Below, piece after piece: positions 15,748-23,094 of a stretch of DNA of 24,212 nucleotides. Source of the DNA: Acidobacteriaceae bacterium (GTDB taxonomy: Bacteria > Acidobacteriota > Terriglobia > Terriglobales > Acidobacteriaceae); assembly GCA_003140785.1 (NCBI GenBank), contig PLKY01000141.1:1-24212 (forward strand). Reading direction: 5' to 3'. The notes under the pieces are model-generated. The model was not told the origin of the DNA, ran no database searches, and was given only the letters and a program-made list of their open reading frames with translations. The translations under genes and the position numbers were made by a program. Numbering within the stretch: position 1 is the first letter of the stretch; each line of letters opens with the position of its first letter.

Positions 15748-16185
15748 TCAGCGTTGTGCCGCTTGCTCTGCCAGAACTGCTTCGCTCACGGGTTCCGGCA
15801 CAGGTAGAAAACGTCGAAGATAATTGAATGGGTCTTCCGTCGCGGCCATCTGGCGCAGATGATACTTCCACACGTCCGGCTTGATCGTGCGCCGTGTGAA
15901 CGGTTTTCTTGTCACCTGGACAACCTCGCCGCTGCGATTGACTCTGGGGTAGGTGATGGACGGAACGATGAAACTGATACGAGCGCCGGTTCTCCAATAA
16001 AATCGCGCAAAGTCATGAGAAAAGAGCAAGGCATAGTACCGGCTTTCCGTTGCGAGCATGGTCAGAGCCTGTTCAGTTCCTGGCCATGTCGGTTGAACGT
16101 GGGTCTGAAACCAGCTTCGGAACTCGAATCCATTAAACTGGGCTTGACTGAGTAACAACCGCAGCAACTCTTTGCGATGATTCAT
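15748..16185 (-). CDS. Conserved-looking hypothetical protein upstream of pyrF (145 aa)
   Basis: I do not recognise a named family. The start at 16183-16185 is chosen because AAGGAAA lies six bases upstream; the frame stays open to 16287 without a better site. The sequence MNHRKELLRLLLSQAQFNGFEFRSWF, then YYALLFSHDFARFYWRTG, and near the end WKYHLRQMAATEDPFNYLRRFL, is rich in aromatic and basic residues and looks like a compact globular protein. The tail is Glu/Ala-rich. There is no signal peptide, Cys pair or membrane segment. The WxYHLxQM-x-x-x-x-DPxxYL pattern recalls small uncharacterised proteins often found near phage-like or accessory genes. That link is weak memory, not evidence. Confidence 0.65.
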   Translation of the reverse strand: MNHRKELLRLLLSQAQFNGFEFRSWFQTHVQPTWPGTEQALTMLATESRYYALLFSHDFARFYWRTGARISFIVPSITYPRVNRSGEVVQVTRKPFTRRTIKPDVWKYHLRQMAATEDPFNYLRRFLPVPEPVSEAVLAEQAAQR

Positions 16186-16443
16186 CGAGGTTTCCTTTTT
16201 TGAGCTGGCATTGGGTTGGGGCAACCGAGTCATGAAGATCAAGCCCTTCTCGTCTCTTGAGAGGGTTCTTACATAGCGAAACGTCAAATGCAGGTCATTT
16301 TCCTTTTTTGGGCTAAGAATTCGATCCTCCTGTCGCCAAAAAAGAGACCGCCGTGAAAAAGCCGGCTACGGTGAAACAATAATTTCTTGATTCTTCGAGA
16401 TTGCGAAATTGGGGAAAAGAAGCCGGGCGCGGGGTAGGCGGGG

Positions 16444-17670
16444 ATGGCGGGTCAGATGAAGCCGAGGCACTCACTTCTAAGAGCAGCAACGGCCGTTCTT
16501 TTTCTTGTCGCCGACTTGACAGCGTGGGCTTCCGGTCCTCACACCAATCCGCTCAACTTTGACCCGACGGTGCGCGACGCGTATGTCCATTTCTATAACC
16601 TCGATTTTCCCGGCGCCGTCAGCAGATTCGAGCGTGTTCATGCGCAGCACCCAGGCGATCCGCAAGCCACAGCGTTGCTCCTGAATGCTGAAATTTTCAA
16701 CGAGCTATATCGGCTGGATCTGCTCGATACGACCTTCTACGCGAATGATGGATTTCTAACCGGCCGACACGCCACACAAGAGGACCCCAAGGCACGCGAT
16801 CGCATCTTCGCTCTTGCCGACGAAGCCGTGACGGAAGCAGGTTGGCGCGTCGGGAAGAATTCCAATGACGTCGACGCGCTTTTTGCCCGCGGATGGGCGC
16901 GAAGTTTACAGTGCGCATACATTGCCATGGTCGAGCGCGGTTTTGGCGCCGGCTTTCGATTAGCGACCAAAGCAAAGGATGACGAAACGCGAGTCCTCGA
17001 GCTCGATCCGGATTATGTCGACGCCAAGCTGGTTGCCGGCGTCTACGAGTATGTCGTCGGAGCGTTGCCGTGGCCGTTCAAACTCCTCATCGGCTTCGCA
17101 GGTATTACAAGCTCAAAGAGCCGAGGCCTTGAAATGCTTTACGATGACGGCAATCGAGGCATCATTACCAGCGTGGAAGCGCGCACCGTGATCGCGCTTT
17201 TTCTGCGTCGTGAGGGCCGCTACAAGGAAGCAATCCAAGTGGTGCGCAGCCTCAAAACTCAATATCCGCACGATTATCTTTTCTGTCTCGAAGAGGCCAA
17301 TCTACGCAAGGACGCCGGAGAAGGCATGGGGGCCGTCGACGCCTACCGGCAGATTCTCGTCGAGAACGCCAAGCCTAACTATTTCTTCCAGGCGCGGCTC
17401 GAGTTGACTTATTTCGGGTTGGGCGATGGGCTACGAGGACAACGGCACTATGGCGAAGCAGCACAGGCTTATGAACAGGCAGCCGGGGCAAACAATGTTG
17501 GGGCTGAGCTTAAGATCAGGTCGTTGCTGGCGGCGGGCGAATGCCGCGACTTGAATGGCGAGCGCCAGAAAGCTATGGCTGATTATCAGGCCGCGATCGC
17601 CGCTGGCCCCGGGACATCGCGAGCGGACATTGCCAGGAAGCATTTGCAGAGCCCCTATCGCGGAAACTAA
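16444..17670 (+). CDS. Exported tetratricopeptide-repeat-like protein
   Basis: A 408-residue protein with an N-terminal signal peptide, LLRAATAVLFLVADLTAWASG (split as LLRAATAVLFLVADL and TAWASG). It is then almost wholly alpha-helical. TPR-like units are visible at YVHFYNLDFPGAVSRFERVHAQHPGDP (from about 47, in two helices), TRVLELDPDYVDAKLVAGVYEY, LRREGRYKEAIQVVRSLKTQYP and RHYGEAAQAYEQAAGA, with a final unit near the C-terminus. Such proteins scaffold complexes in the periplasm. Either ATG (16444 or 16456) is possible, as both have GGCGGG-like sequence upstream. It stands alone with a gap before the next gene. The mature protein has no catalytic motif. Function is not known. Confidence 0.8.
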   Translation: MAGQMKPRHSLLRAATAVLFLVADLTAWASGPHTNPLNFDPTVRDAYVHFYNLDFPGAVSRFERVHAQHPGDPQATALLLNAEIFNELYRLDLLDTTFYANDGFLTGRHATQEDPKARDRIFALADEAVTEAGWRVGKNSNDVDALFARGWARSLQCAYIAMVERGFGAGFRLATKAKDDETRVLELDPDYVDAKLVAGVYEYVVGALPWPFKLLIGFAGITSSKSRGLEMLYDDGNRGIITSVEARTVIALFLRREGRYKEAIQVVRSLKTQYPHDYLFCLEEANLRKDAGEGMGAVDAYRQILVENAKPNYFFQARLELTYFGLGDGLRGQRHYGEAAQAYEQAAGANNVGAELKIRSLLAAGECRDLNGERQKAMADYQAAIAAGPGTSRADIARKHLQSPYRGN

Positions 17671-17857
17671 CTCGCCCCTTGCGGATGAATTCGCGCCACA
17701 AGCGCACAATTGGGACGAATCATGAAACGAGCGAAAGCCTCTCATGAGGATAAGTGAGGAATGCCGAACGCCCACCCGCCTGCGCTGCGGGAACTGATGC
17801 AGATGCTCCTGCGTACCATTACGACGAGATGGAAAATGGCATGATGAGGAAGTTGGC

Positions 17858-18178
17858 ATGAACTTCTATTGCTATCGTTGCAGAACGAGTTTGCCGGCAG
17901 GTGCACGGTTCTGCTCCAATTGTGGCGCCGTGGTGGTCGCCACCGTGCCCCCGCAGGGTAGGCCACTGGTCCGCCCTATCATTGGCCGCCAGATCGCCGG
18001 CGTGTGGATTGGCCTCGCACAAGCCAACGGCTGGGATGTCAGCATCGTGCGCATCGTCGCCGTGGTTGGGTTCTTCTTTACCGGTGGGCTGGTAGCCGTC
18101 GGCTACCTCGCCGGATGGATCGGGATCCCCGAAGAACCAATCACTGCGCCCGGCGTCTACCCGCCGCCCCGCGTATAA
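17858..18178 (+). CDS. Zinc-ribbon plus PspC-domain membrane protein
   Basis: A 106-residue protein. Residues 1-25 form a zinc ribbon with two CxxC pairs (CYRC and CSNC). Residues about 43-91 form a PspC-like domain: GRQIAGVWIGLAQANGWDVS, then IVRIVAVVGFFFTGGLVAVGYLAGWIGIPEEP, with one or two membrane-spanning segments. PspC proteins act in envelope-stress sensing in enterobacteria, and short PspC-only proteins are common elsewhere with less defined roles. The ATG at 17858 follows GAGGAAG at good spacing. No other psp gene is nearby. The C-terminal tail after the membrane segment is short and Pro-rich. Confidence 0.88.
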   Translation: MNFYCYRCRTSLPAGARFCSNCGAVVVATVPPQGRPLVRPIIGRQIAGVWIGLAQANGWDVSIVRIVAVVGFFFTGGLVAVGYLAGWIGIPEEPITAPGVYPPPRV

Positions 18179-18369
18179 GCCGAGACCGAAGGACAACATT
18201 TGCAGCGGTACTCTCGTTACGTATGCACGCTTGCCAGTTTGCAGAGAATTGCGACCCTCAGTTCGCCGGTAACAATTTGGAATGCAACTCGAACGTGGCA
18301 GCCCTTATCGCCACGCCCACGAATGACGAAAACAAGGCATCTCTCGTATAAATGGGCAGAGGCTGCAAG

Positions 18370-19206
18370 GTGAACAGCGAGTCCTACCTTTCCGACGGAG
18401 CTCGGCTCCACTACCTCGATAGCGGCAGCGGCGTTCCGGTCATCTTTCTTCATCCCACGCCACTCGACAATTTCTACTGGCGCCCGCTAATTGACCGCCT
18501 CGGCAGCGTGCGCGCTATCGTTCCCGACCTTCGCGGCCATGGCGTTTCGGAGCTGGGAGCCAATTTACCTGTCGGCGGCTTTGCACGTGCGCCCGATGCG
18601 CCAACGCTCACTATGGCGCAATTGGCGTCGGACACAGTCGCGCTGCTCGATCTTCTTGCGTTTCGCGAGGCAGTCTTCGTTGGCTGTTCCATCGGCGGCT
18701 ACGTGATGCTGGAGCTGTGGCGTCGGGTTCCCGAGCGCATGCGCGGTTTCGCATTCGTCTGCTCCAAGCCGCAGCCGGATGCGGAGGCAAACCTCGTCAA
18801 GCGCGCCGACACGGTTGCCAAAGCCCGTGCCGGCGAGAGGGAGACGCTCTTCGATGGAATGGCGCAGGCTTCGATCGGAGCCACAGCGCGCTCGCGCCGC
18901 CCAGCGATCGTGCCTGAATTGCGATCGCGTATGGTGCTCACTTCCGAAGCCATCGTTGCCGTCCAGGCCGGCCTCGCTGCGCGCCCCGATTCGGTTTCCA
19001 CCGTTTCCACCATTCACGTCCCGGTCTTCGGAATATCCGGCGGCGAGGACTTCGCCGTTTCCCCCGCGGAAATGGAAGCCTTTCGCGCCGCACCCGGTGG
19101 CTGCGAACTTCACACATTCCCCGACGCCGGTCACTTTGCGGCCTACGAGCAGCCGGAGAAAGCTGCCTCCCTCCTCGTTGCATGGCTCCGTCAGTTTGGC
19201 GTTTGA
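18370..19206 (+). CDS. Alpha/beta-hydrolase fold protein
   Basis: A 278-residue cytosolic hydrolase. The catalytic triad is S107 in the nucleophile elbow GCSIGGY, D227 in SGGEDFAVSP and H255 in DAGHFAAYEQPEK. The oxyanion-side motif FLHPTPLDN and the strand VPDLRGHGVSE are typical of the alpha/beta-hydrolase 1 family (esterases, epoxide or haloalkane hydrolases, 3-oxoadipate enol-lactonases). The reaction cannot be assigned. The GTG at 18370 is preferred because AGAGG lies seven bases upstream; an ATG at 18352 is in frame without a good site. It lies 95 bp upstream of lysA on the same strand. The link to lysA may be positional only. Confidence 0.88.
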   Translation: MNSESYLSDGARLHYLDSGSGVPVIFLHPTPLDNFYWRPLIDRLGSVRAIVPDLRGHGVSELGANLPVGGFARAPDAPTLTMAQLASDTVALLDLLAFREAVFVGCSIGGYVMLELWRRVPERMRGFAFVCSKPQPDAEANLVKRADTVAKARAGERETLFDGMAQASIGATARSRRPAIVPELRSRMVLTSEAIVAVQAGLAARPDSVSTVSTIHVPVFGISGGEDFAVSPAEMEAFRAAPGGCELHTFPDAGHFAAYEQPEKAASLLVAWLRQFGV

Positions 19207-19301
19207 ATCTTGACGTTTCGAGTACAGCACCGCGCGGTGCAGATCGATCTCGTACACAAGTGCGATAGGCTCAGATCAACGACTTGTTTCTGGAAGCCAA
19301 C

Positions 19302-20597
19302 TTGACTACGGCATCAATCGAATCGTCCCGCCCCTTTCACTACCCGACAGCCAAGAGCGCCTTGCACTGCGGCAAAATTTCCCTCGAATCGCTTGCGCGC
19401 AAGTTTGGCACGCCGCTCTACGTCTACTCTGCCGACCAGATCCTCGAACGTCTCCAGCTGTTTCAACAGGCATTCGCGGGTCGCCATCACCTAGTCTGCT
19501 ATGCAGTCAAGGCCAATTCGTCGCTGGCAATTCTCAAGCTCCTGGCCGAAAAGGGAGCCGGGTTTGACATCGTCTCCGGCGGCGAACTTGAGCGCGTGCT
19601 CGCTGCGGCGCCTGAAGCCATCGATCGAGTTGTTTTTTCCGGTGTTGGAAAGACAACGATGGAGATCGATCAGGCTCTGCGCGCCGGCATCCTTGAATTC
19701 AACGTGGAGAGTGAAGCGGAGCTCGAGCTTCTCGCCGCGCGTGCCAGAAAACTCAAGACTAAAGCTCGATTCGCGCTGCGCGTGAATCCTGATGTCTTCA
19801 CCGAGACGCATCCGTACATTTCTACGGGTTTGCGCGAACACAAGTTCGGCATCGACATCCGTCAGGCGCTCCAAATCTACAAACGCTCCGTTGGCAACCG
19901 CTGGCTTGAAGCGCACGGCGTAAGCGTGCACATCGGCTCACAGATCCGCTCCGCGGAGCCCTTCGGCGCGGCGATGGAGCGAGCCAACAAGCTAGTGCGC
20001 CAGCTCGACAACGCTGGGATCGCGATCAACGTCGTTGATGCTGGAGGCGGTCTTGGCATCGACTATCATGACGGCGGATTCGATCCGGCTGCGAAGTTGA
20101 CCGAGTATGCCTCGGCACTCAATCAAGCCCTCGAAGGATTCACGGGACGCTTGCTCCTCGAGCCGGGCCGCTTTATCGTTGCGCAGGCGGGGGCATTGGT
20201 GGCACGCGTTCTGCACGTCAAACACAATGGCGCCAAAACCTTCGTCATTACCGACGCCGCAATGAATGACCTCATTCGCCCTGCCCTCTATCAGGCCTAT
20301 CACGAGATCGTTCCTGTCAGACCGCGTGCCGGCAACGCGCGCGACGTCGATGTGGTCGGGCCAATCTGTGAAACCGGCGACTTCTTTGCCCGTGATCGCG
20401 CATTGAAGCCGCTCCGGCCAGGCGACCTGGTTGCGTTGCTCGATGCAGGCGCATATGGAATGGCGCAAAGTTCCAACTACAACTCTCGTCCTCGCGCGGC
20501 CGAGGTACTGGTAGAGGGCCGGAGCGCCCGGCTCATTCGTCGCCGAGAAACGGTGGTTGATCTGCTGGCTTCTGAGGTGGTTGGCCCTAAAAGTTGA
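19302..20597 (+). CDS. lysA: Diaminopimelate decarboxylase
   Basis: LysA is the PLP enzyme that decarboxylates meso-diaminopimelate to L-lysine. The protein has 431 residues from the TTG at 19302, which has GGAAG five bases upstream; an earlier in-frame TTG at 19284 has a weaker site. The PLP lysine is K70 in CYAVKANSS, with H210 in VHIGSQI, the glycine loop GGGLGI near 248-253, EPGRFIVAQAG, the catalytic Cys C356 in GPICETGDFFA, and Y385 in DAGAYGMAQSSNYN. All residues expected of fold-type III decarboxylases are present. No other lysine-pathway gene is in the window. The use of TTG as start is unusual but supported by the ribosome site. Confidence 0.95.
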   Translation: MTTASIESSRPFHYPTAKSALHCGKISLESLARKFGTPLYVYSADQILERLQLFQQAFAGRHHLVCYAVKANSSLAILKLLAEKGAGFDIVSGGELERVLAAAPEAIDRVVFSGVGKTTMEIDQALRAGILEFNVESEAELELLAARARKLKTKARFALRVNPDVFTETHPYISTGLREHKFGIDIRQALQIYKRSVGNRWLEAHGVSVHIGSQIRSAEPFGAAMERANKLVRQLDNAGIAINVVDAGGGLGIDYHDGGFDPAAKLTEYASALNQALEGFTGRLLLEPGRFIVAQAGALVARVLHVKHNGAKTFVITDAAMNDLIRPALYQAYHEIVPVRPRAGNARDVDVVGPICETGDFFARDRALKPLRPGDLVALLDAGAYGMAQSSNYNSRPRAAEVLVEGRSARLIRRRETVVDLLASEVVGPKS

Positions 20598-20677
20598 ATT
20601 CTTGCTTCAAGTGGGATCTCTGCAACTCGCGCACAATCTCGCTCGTCCTGTTAACGTAATCCGCGGAGGAATTTCTG

Positions 20678-22246
20678 ATGCAAGTTCGTACGCTGACTGC
20701 GTGTGCCATGACATTGGCAGCGCTGTCTCTTGGGTTCTCTATGACTTCTTACGCCGACCCTCTCAAGGTAAAAACGGAACAGGGCAAGATTCAGGGCAAG
20801 ACGATCAATAACGGCAAGGTGAATGCGTTTCTTGGTCTGCCATATGCAGCACCACCAGTGGGCGATCTGCGATGGAAAGCGCCCGAGCCTCCAGCCAAAT
20901 GGAAGGGAGCCCGCGACGCGACAAAATTCGGAGCGCACTGCGCGCAAGGCCGCGTTTTTGACGACATGATCTTTCAGGACAGCGGACCAAGCGAAGACTG
21001 CCTCAGTTTGAATGTCTACTCACCAGCCGACGTCAACGACAAAAGCAAGCTCCCCGTCATGTTCTGGATTCATGGCGGCGGCTACTCGGGTGGCGGAAGT
21101 TCGGAGCCGCGCCATAATGGCGACTTTCTTCCGTTGAAGGGCGTCGTGCTTGTCACAATCAACTATCGCCTTGGAGTCTTTGGATTTCTGGTCACAGACG
21201 AACTCGCCAAAGAGGGCAATGGAGCGGCAGGGAACTATGGCTTGCTGGATATGGTCGCCGCACTTCACTGGGTGAATGCCAACATCAAGAATTTCGGCGG
21301 CGATCCGGGCAATGTCACGATCTTTGGCGAAAGCGCTGGCTCTTTCGCTGTCAGTACGTTGATGGCTTCTCCTCTTGCGCAAGGCCTCTTTCAAAAGGCC
21401 ATCGGTGAAAGCGGCGCAGCCTTCCCGGGCGGACTGGCCCTGGGTGGGGACACAGTGGCGGAGCGCGCAAAGGCCGATGGCGCGTGGATGGAATCTATCG
21501 GCGCGAAATCGCTCAAAGATCTGCGCGCCATGTCGACCGATCAGTTGCTCGAAGCCGCGAAGAAGAAGACGCCGGGCGGTTTCCCGCCGGTTGTGGATGG
21601 CCGGCTACTCACGGAGCCAGTTCCAGACACGTATGCGGCAGGGAAACAAGCGCATGTGCCGCTGCTGGCTGGCTGGAACGCCGATGAGGGAAGTTTCTTT
21701 GCAATGAGGGGCATGACCGCGATGCAGTGGAACGCCATGGCGGACGGGCTTTTCAAGGAGCGCTCGGCGGCATTCCTGAAGCTCTACCCGGCGGACAGCG
21801 ATACTGAAGCCCTCCGTTCGGCCATCGACTACGGAAGCGACAACTTCATCGCATTGGGCACATGGAAATGGCTCGAGGCCCAGAGGAAAACCGGCGAAGC
21901 ACCTGTGTATCGGTATCACTTCGAGCTGGCTGCGACGCCTAGCAAATATCATCCCGGAACGTTTGCCTTCCACTCCGATGACATCGAATACGTTTTCGGC
22001 ACGCTCGATACCCGTCCAGGCTGGACCGTGCGTCCGGAGGACCGCAAGCTGAGCGACGAGATGATGAGCTACTGGACCAACTTCGCTCGGTCGGGCGATC
22101 CGAACGGACCTGGGTTGCCGATGTGGCCAAAGCTTGGCGCCGACGACGCTCTGATCCACCTCAATGATCCGATTTCGGCTGGGCCCGACTCGCTTCGCGC
22201 ACGCTACGAGTTTTTGCTCGAAGGAATTCCGCCGATGCGATTCTGA
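20678..22246 (+). CDS. Secreted type-B carboxylesterase
   Basis: A 522-residue esterase of the carboxylesterase/para-nitrobenzyl-esterase family. Residues 1-26 are a Sec signal peptide ending in SYADP. The triad is S219 in FGESAGS, E337 in NADEGSF and H432 in FAFHSDDIEYVFG. The oxyanion hole HGGGY lies at about 132-136, and the early conserved C88-C108 pair (AHCAQG and EDCLSLN) suits a disulphide. FLGLPYAAPPVGDLRWKAPEPP is the usual N-terminal motif. The ATG follows GGAGGA by seven bases. It is followed by a strong terminator at 22268-22298, so it ends its transcript. Substrate unknown; the signal peptide points to esters met outside the cytoplasm. Confidence 0.93.
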   Translation: MQVRTLTACAMTLAALSLGFSMTSYADPLKVKTEQGKIQGKTINNGKVNAFLGLPYAAPPVGDLRWKAPEPPAKWKGARDATKFGAHCAQGRVFDDMIFQDSGPSEDCLSLNVYSPADVNDKSKLPVMFWIHGGGYSGGGSSEPRHNGDFLPLKGVVLVTINYRLGVFGFLVTDELAKEGNGAAGNYGLLDMVAALHWVNANIKNFGGDPGNVTIFGESAGSFAVSTLMASPLAQGLFQKAIGESGAAFPGGLALGGDTVAERAKADGAWMESIGAKSLKDLRAMSTDQLLEAAKKKTPGGFPPVVDGRLLTEPVPDTYAAGKQAHVPLLAGWNADEGSFFAMRGMTAMQWNAMADGLFKERSAAFLKLYPADSDTEALRSAIDYGSDNFIALGTWKWLEAQRKTGEAPVYRYHFELAATPSKYHPGTFAFHSDDIEYVFGTLDTRPGWTVRPEDRKLSDEMMSYWTNFARSGDPNGPGLPMWPKLGADDALIHLNDPISAGPDSLRARYEFLLEGIPPMRF

Positions 22247-22267
22247 AGGATAAAGCTGCTGTGACGC

Positions 22268-22298
22268 ATGAAAGGCCACCTTTTGGGTGGCCTTTCAT
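22268..22298. terminator. Strong hairpin terminator after the carboxylesterase
   Basis: ATGAAAGGCCACC and GGTGGCCTTTCAT are perfect 13-bp arms around a five-base loop (TTTTG), followed by GTTCTT. The stem is AT-rich at its base and works from either strand, so it can also stop transcripts from the minus-strand gene ending at 22342. Confidence 0.9.
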
Positions 22299-22341
22299 GT
22301 TCTTCGCGCTTAGGAGATACAACCTTAAATGGCTGGAAGAA

Positions 22342-22839
22342 TCAGTGGTCTGTGCCGGAAGCAGCGGCAAATCCGGCCGCTTGTCCAGCCGGAATCGATG
22401 AAACCCGCGGAGGATCGGCAAATGAGGCAGTCTTAGCATTGATGGCTGCGGAATAGTCTGCTCCAAGGCCCAGCTTCTTTAGTGCGCGCGAGTCGGGCAT
22501 CAGCTTGGTCTGCCAGCCCTGATCGGCCTGATACTTCTGCATCGCAGCCTGTGTGGTCGAGTCCCACTGTCCGTTCGCCTCGCCGCTTAAGTAGTGCTCG
22601 TGGATCAATGCCTGCTGGATCTCGGTGACGCGGGACGGCTCGATTGCCTGTTGCCCACGCTTCGCGTGCGCCTTTAAGACATGCCCTTTTCTGGCAGCAG
22701 TGCCGCCTTTGTGGCCGCGGATGGCGGATAAGTGCGCATGGCTGGTGGGGGAAACCTTGTGCACACGAGAGGCGAGCGCCGGAACGGCGACCAGGGCTGA
22801 GGATAAAAACAGACCCAGGCTTGCTCGGAATAAAAGCAT
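22342..22839 (-). CDS. Secreted peptidoglycan-binding-like protein
   Basis: A 165-residue exported protein. Residues 1-24 (LLFRASLGLFLSSALVAVPALAS) are a signal peptide. A His/Lys/Arg-rich spacer follows (about 25-65), then a PG-binding-1-like segment: IQQALIHEHYLSGEANGQWD, STTQAAMQKYQADQGWQT, PDSRALKKLGLG. This helical fold binds cell-wall peptidoglycan in many envelope proteins. A short Ala/Ser-rich tail ends the protein. No catalytic domain is present. The ATG at 22837-22839 follows AGAGGA. It has its own predicted promoter with a palindrome at the start site (22868-22915), suggesting separate regulation. The next gene on its strand, htrA-like, is upstream with a hairpin between. Confidence 0.85.
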   Translation of the reverse strand: MLLFRASLGLFLSSALVAVPALASRVHKVSPTSHAHLSAIRGHKGGTAARKGHVLKAHAKRGQQAIEPSRVTEIQQALIHEHYLSGEANGQWDSTTQAAMQKYQADQGWQTKLMPDSRALKKLGLGADYSAAINAKTASFADPPRVSSIPAGQAAGFAAASGTDH

Positions 22840-22867
22840 GCTGGTTTCCTCTCAAGAAACAGATTTG

Positions 22868-22885
22868 CCGGGATACCTATCCCGG
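22868..22885. promoter_or_regulatory. Perfect 18-bp palindrome at the start site of the PG-binding protein gene
   Basis: CCGGGATA, two bases CC, TATCCCGG: 8-bp arms without mismatch. It lies just downstream of the predicted -10 box on the minus strand, at or over the expected +1. It may be a repressor operator or a leader hairpin. Confidence 0.55.
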
Positions 22886-22886
22886 A

Positions 22887-22915
22887 ATTCTATCGAGTCT
22901 TACTATCGTACGCAA
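22887..22915 (-). promoter_or_regulatory. Predicted promoter of the PG-binding protein gene
   Basis: On the minus strand, TTGCGT (plus 22910-22915), 17 bases, TAGAAT (plus 22887-22892). The -10 matches 5 of 6, the -35 only 3 of 6. The start would be near 22880, about 40 nt before the ATG. Confidence 0.45.
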
Positions 22916-23045
22916 TCAAAACTCGTTCGGCATGAAGAAAATGCAAGGATTTTTTCAAACGTAACTTAGAATCCCTAATGTGCTGCCCCTTTTCGCTTGC
23001 TCTTCTCCATTCGGCGCTGTCGAGCCCCCTCGGGGGTAATCGCGG

Positions 23046-23083
23046 CCGACTGAGAAAGGCGGAATGGCATCTCTCTCAGTCGG
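23046..23083. terminator. Hairpin downstream of the htrA-like gene
   Basis: CCGACTGAGA and TCTCAGTCGG are perfect 10-bp arms with an 18-base loop, 12 bp beyond the htrA-like stop. A second GC hairpin (CCCCC TC GGGGG) lies just past it at about 23025-23037. No U tract is seen, so it may be a processing or stability structure. Confidence 0.45.
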
Positions 23084-23094
23084 TCGACGGCGGG

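Noticed and set aside
17761..17844. A possible 27-residue leader peptide before the PspC gene (MPNAHPPALRELMQ...)
   Set aside because: The GAGGA sequence is too close to the ATG or too far for a normal ribosome site, and the peptide has no codon run typical of attenuators.
18179..18369. The gap before the alpha/beta hydrolase as a possible small RNA or gene
   Set aside because: No promoter, terminator hairpin or coding signal could be seen.
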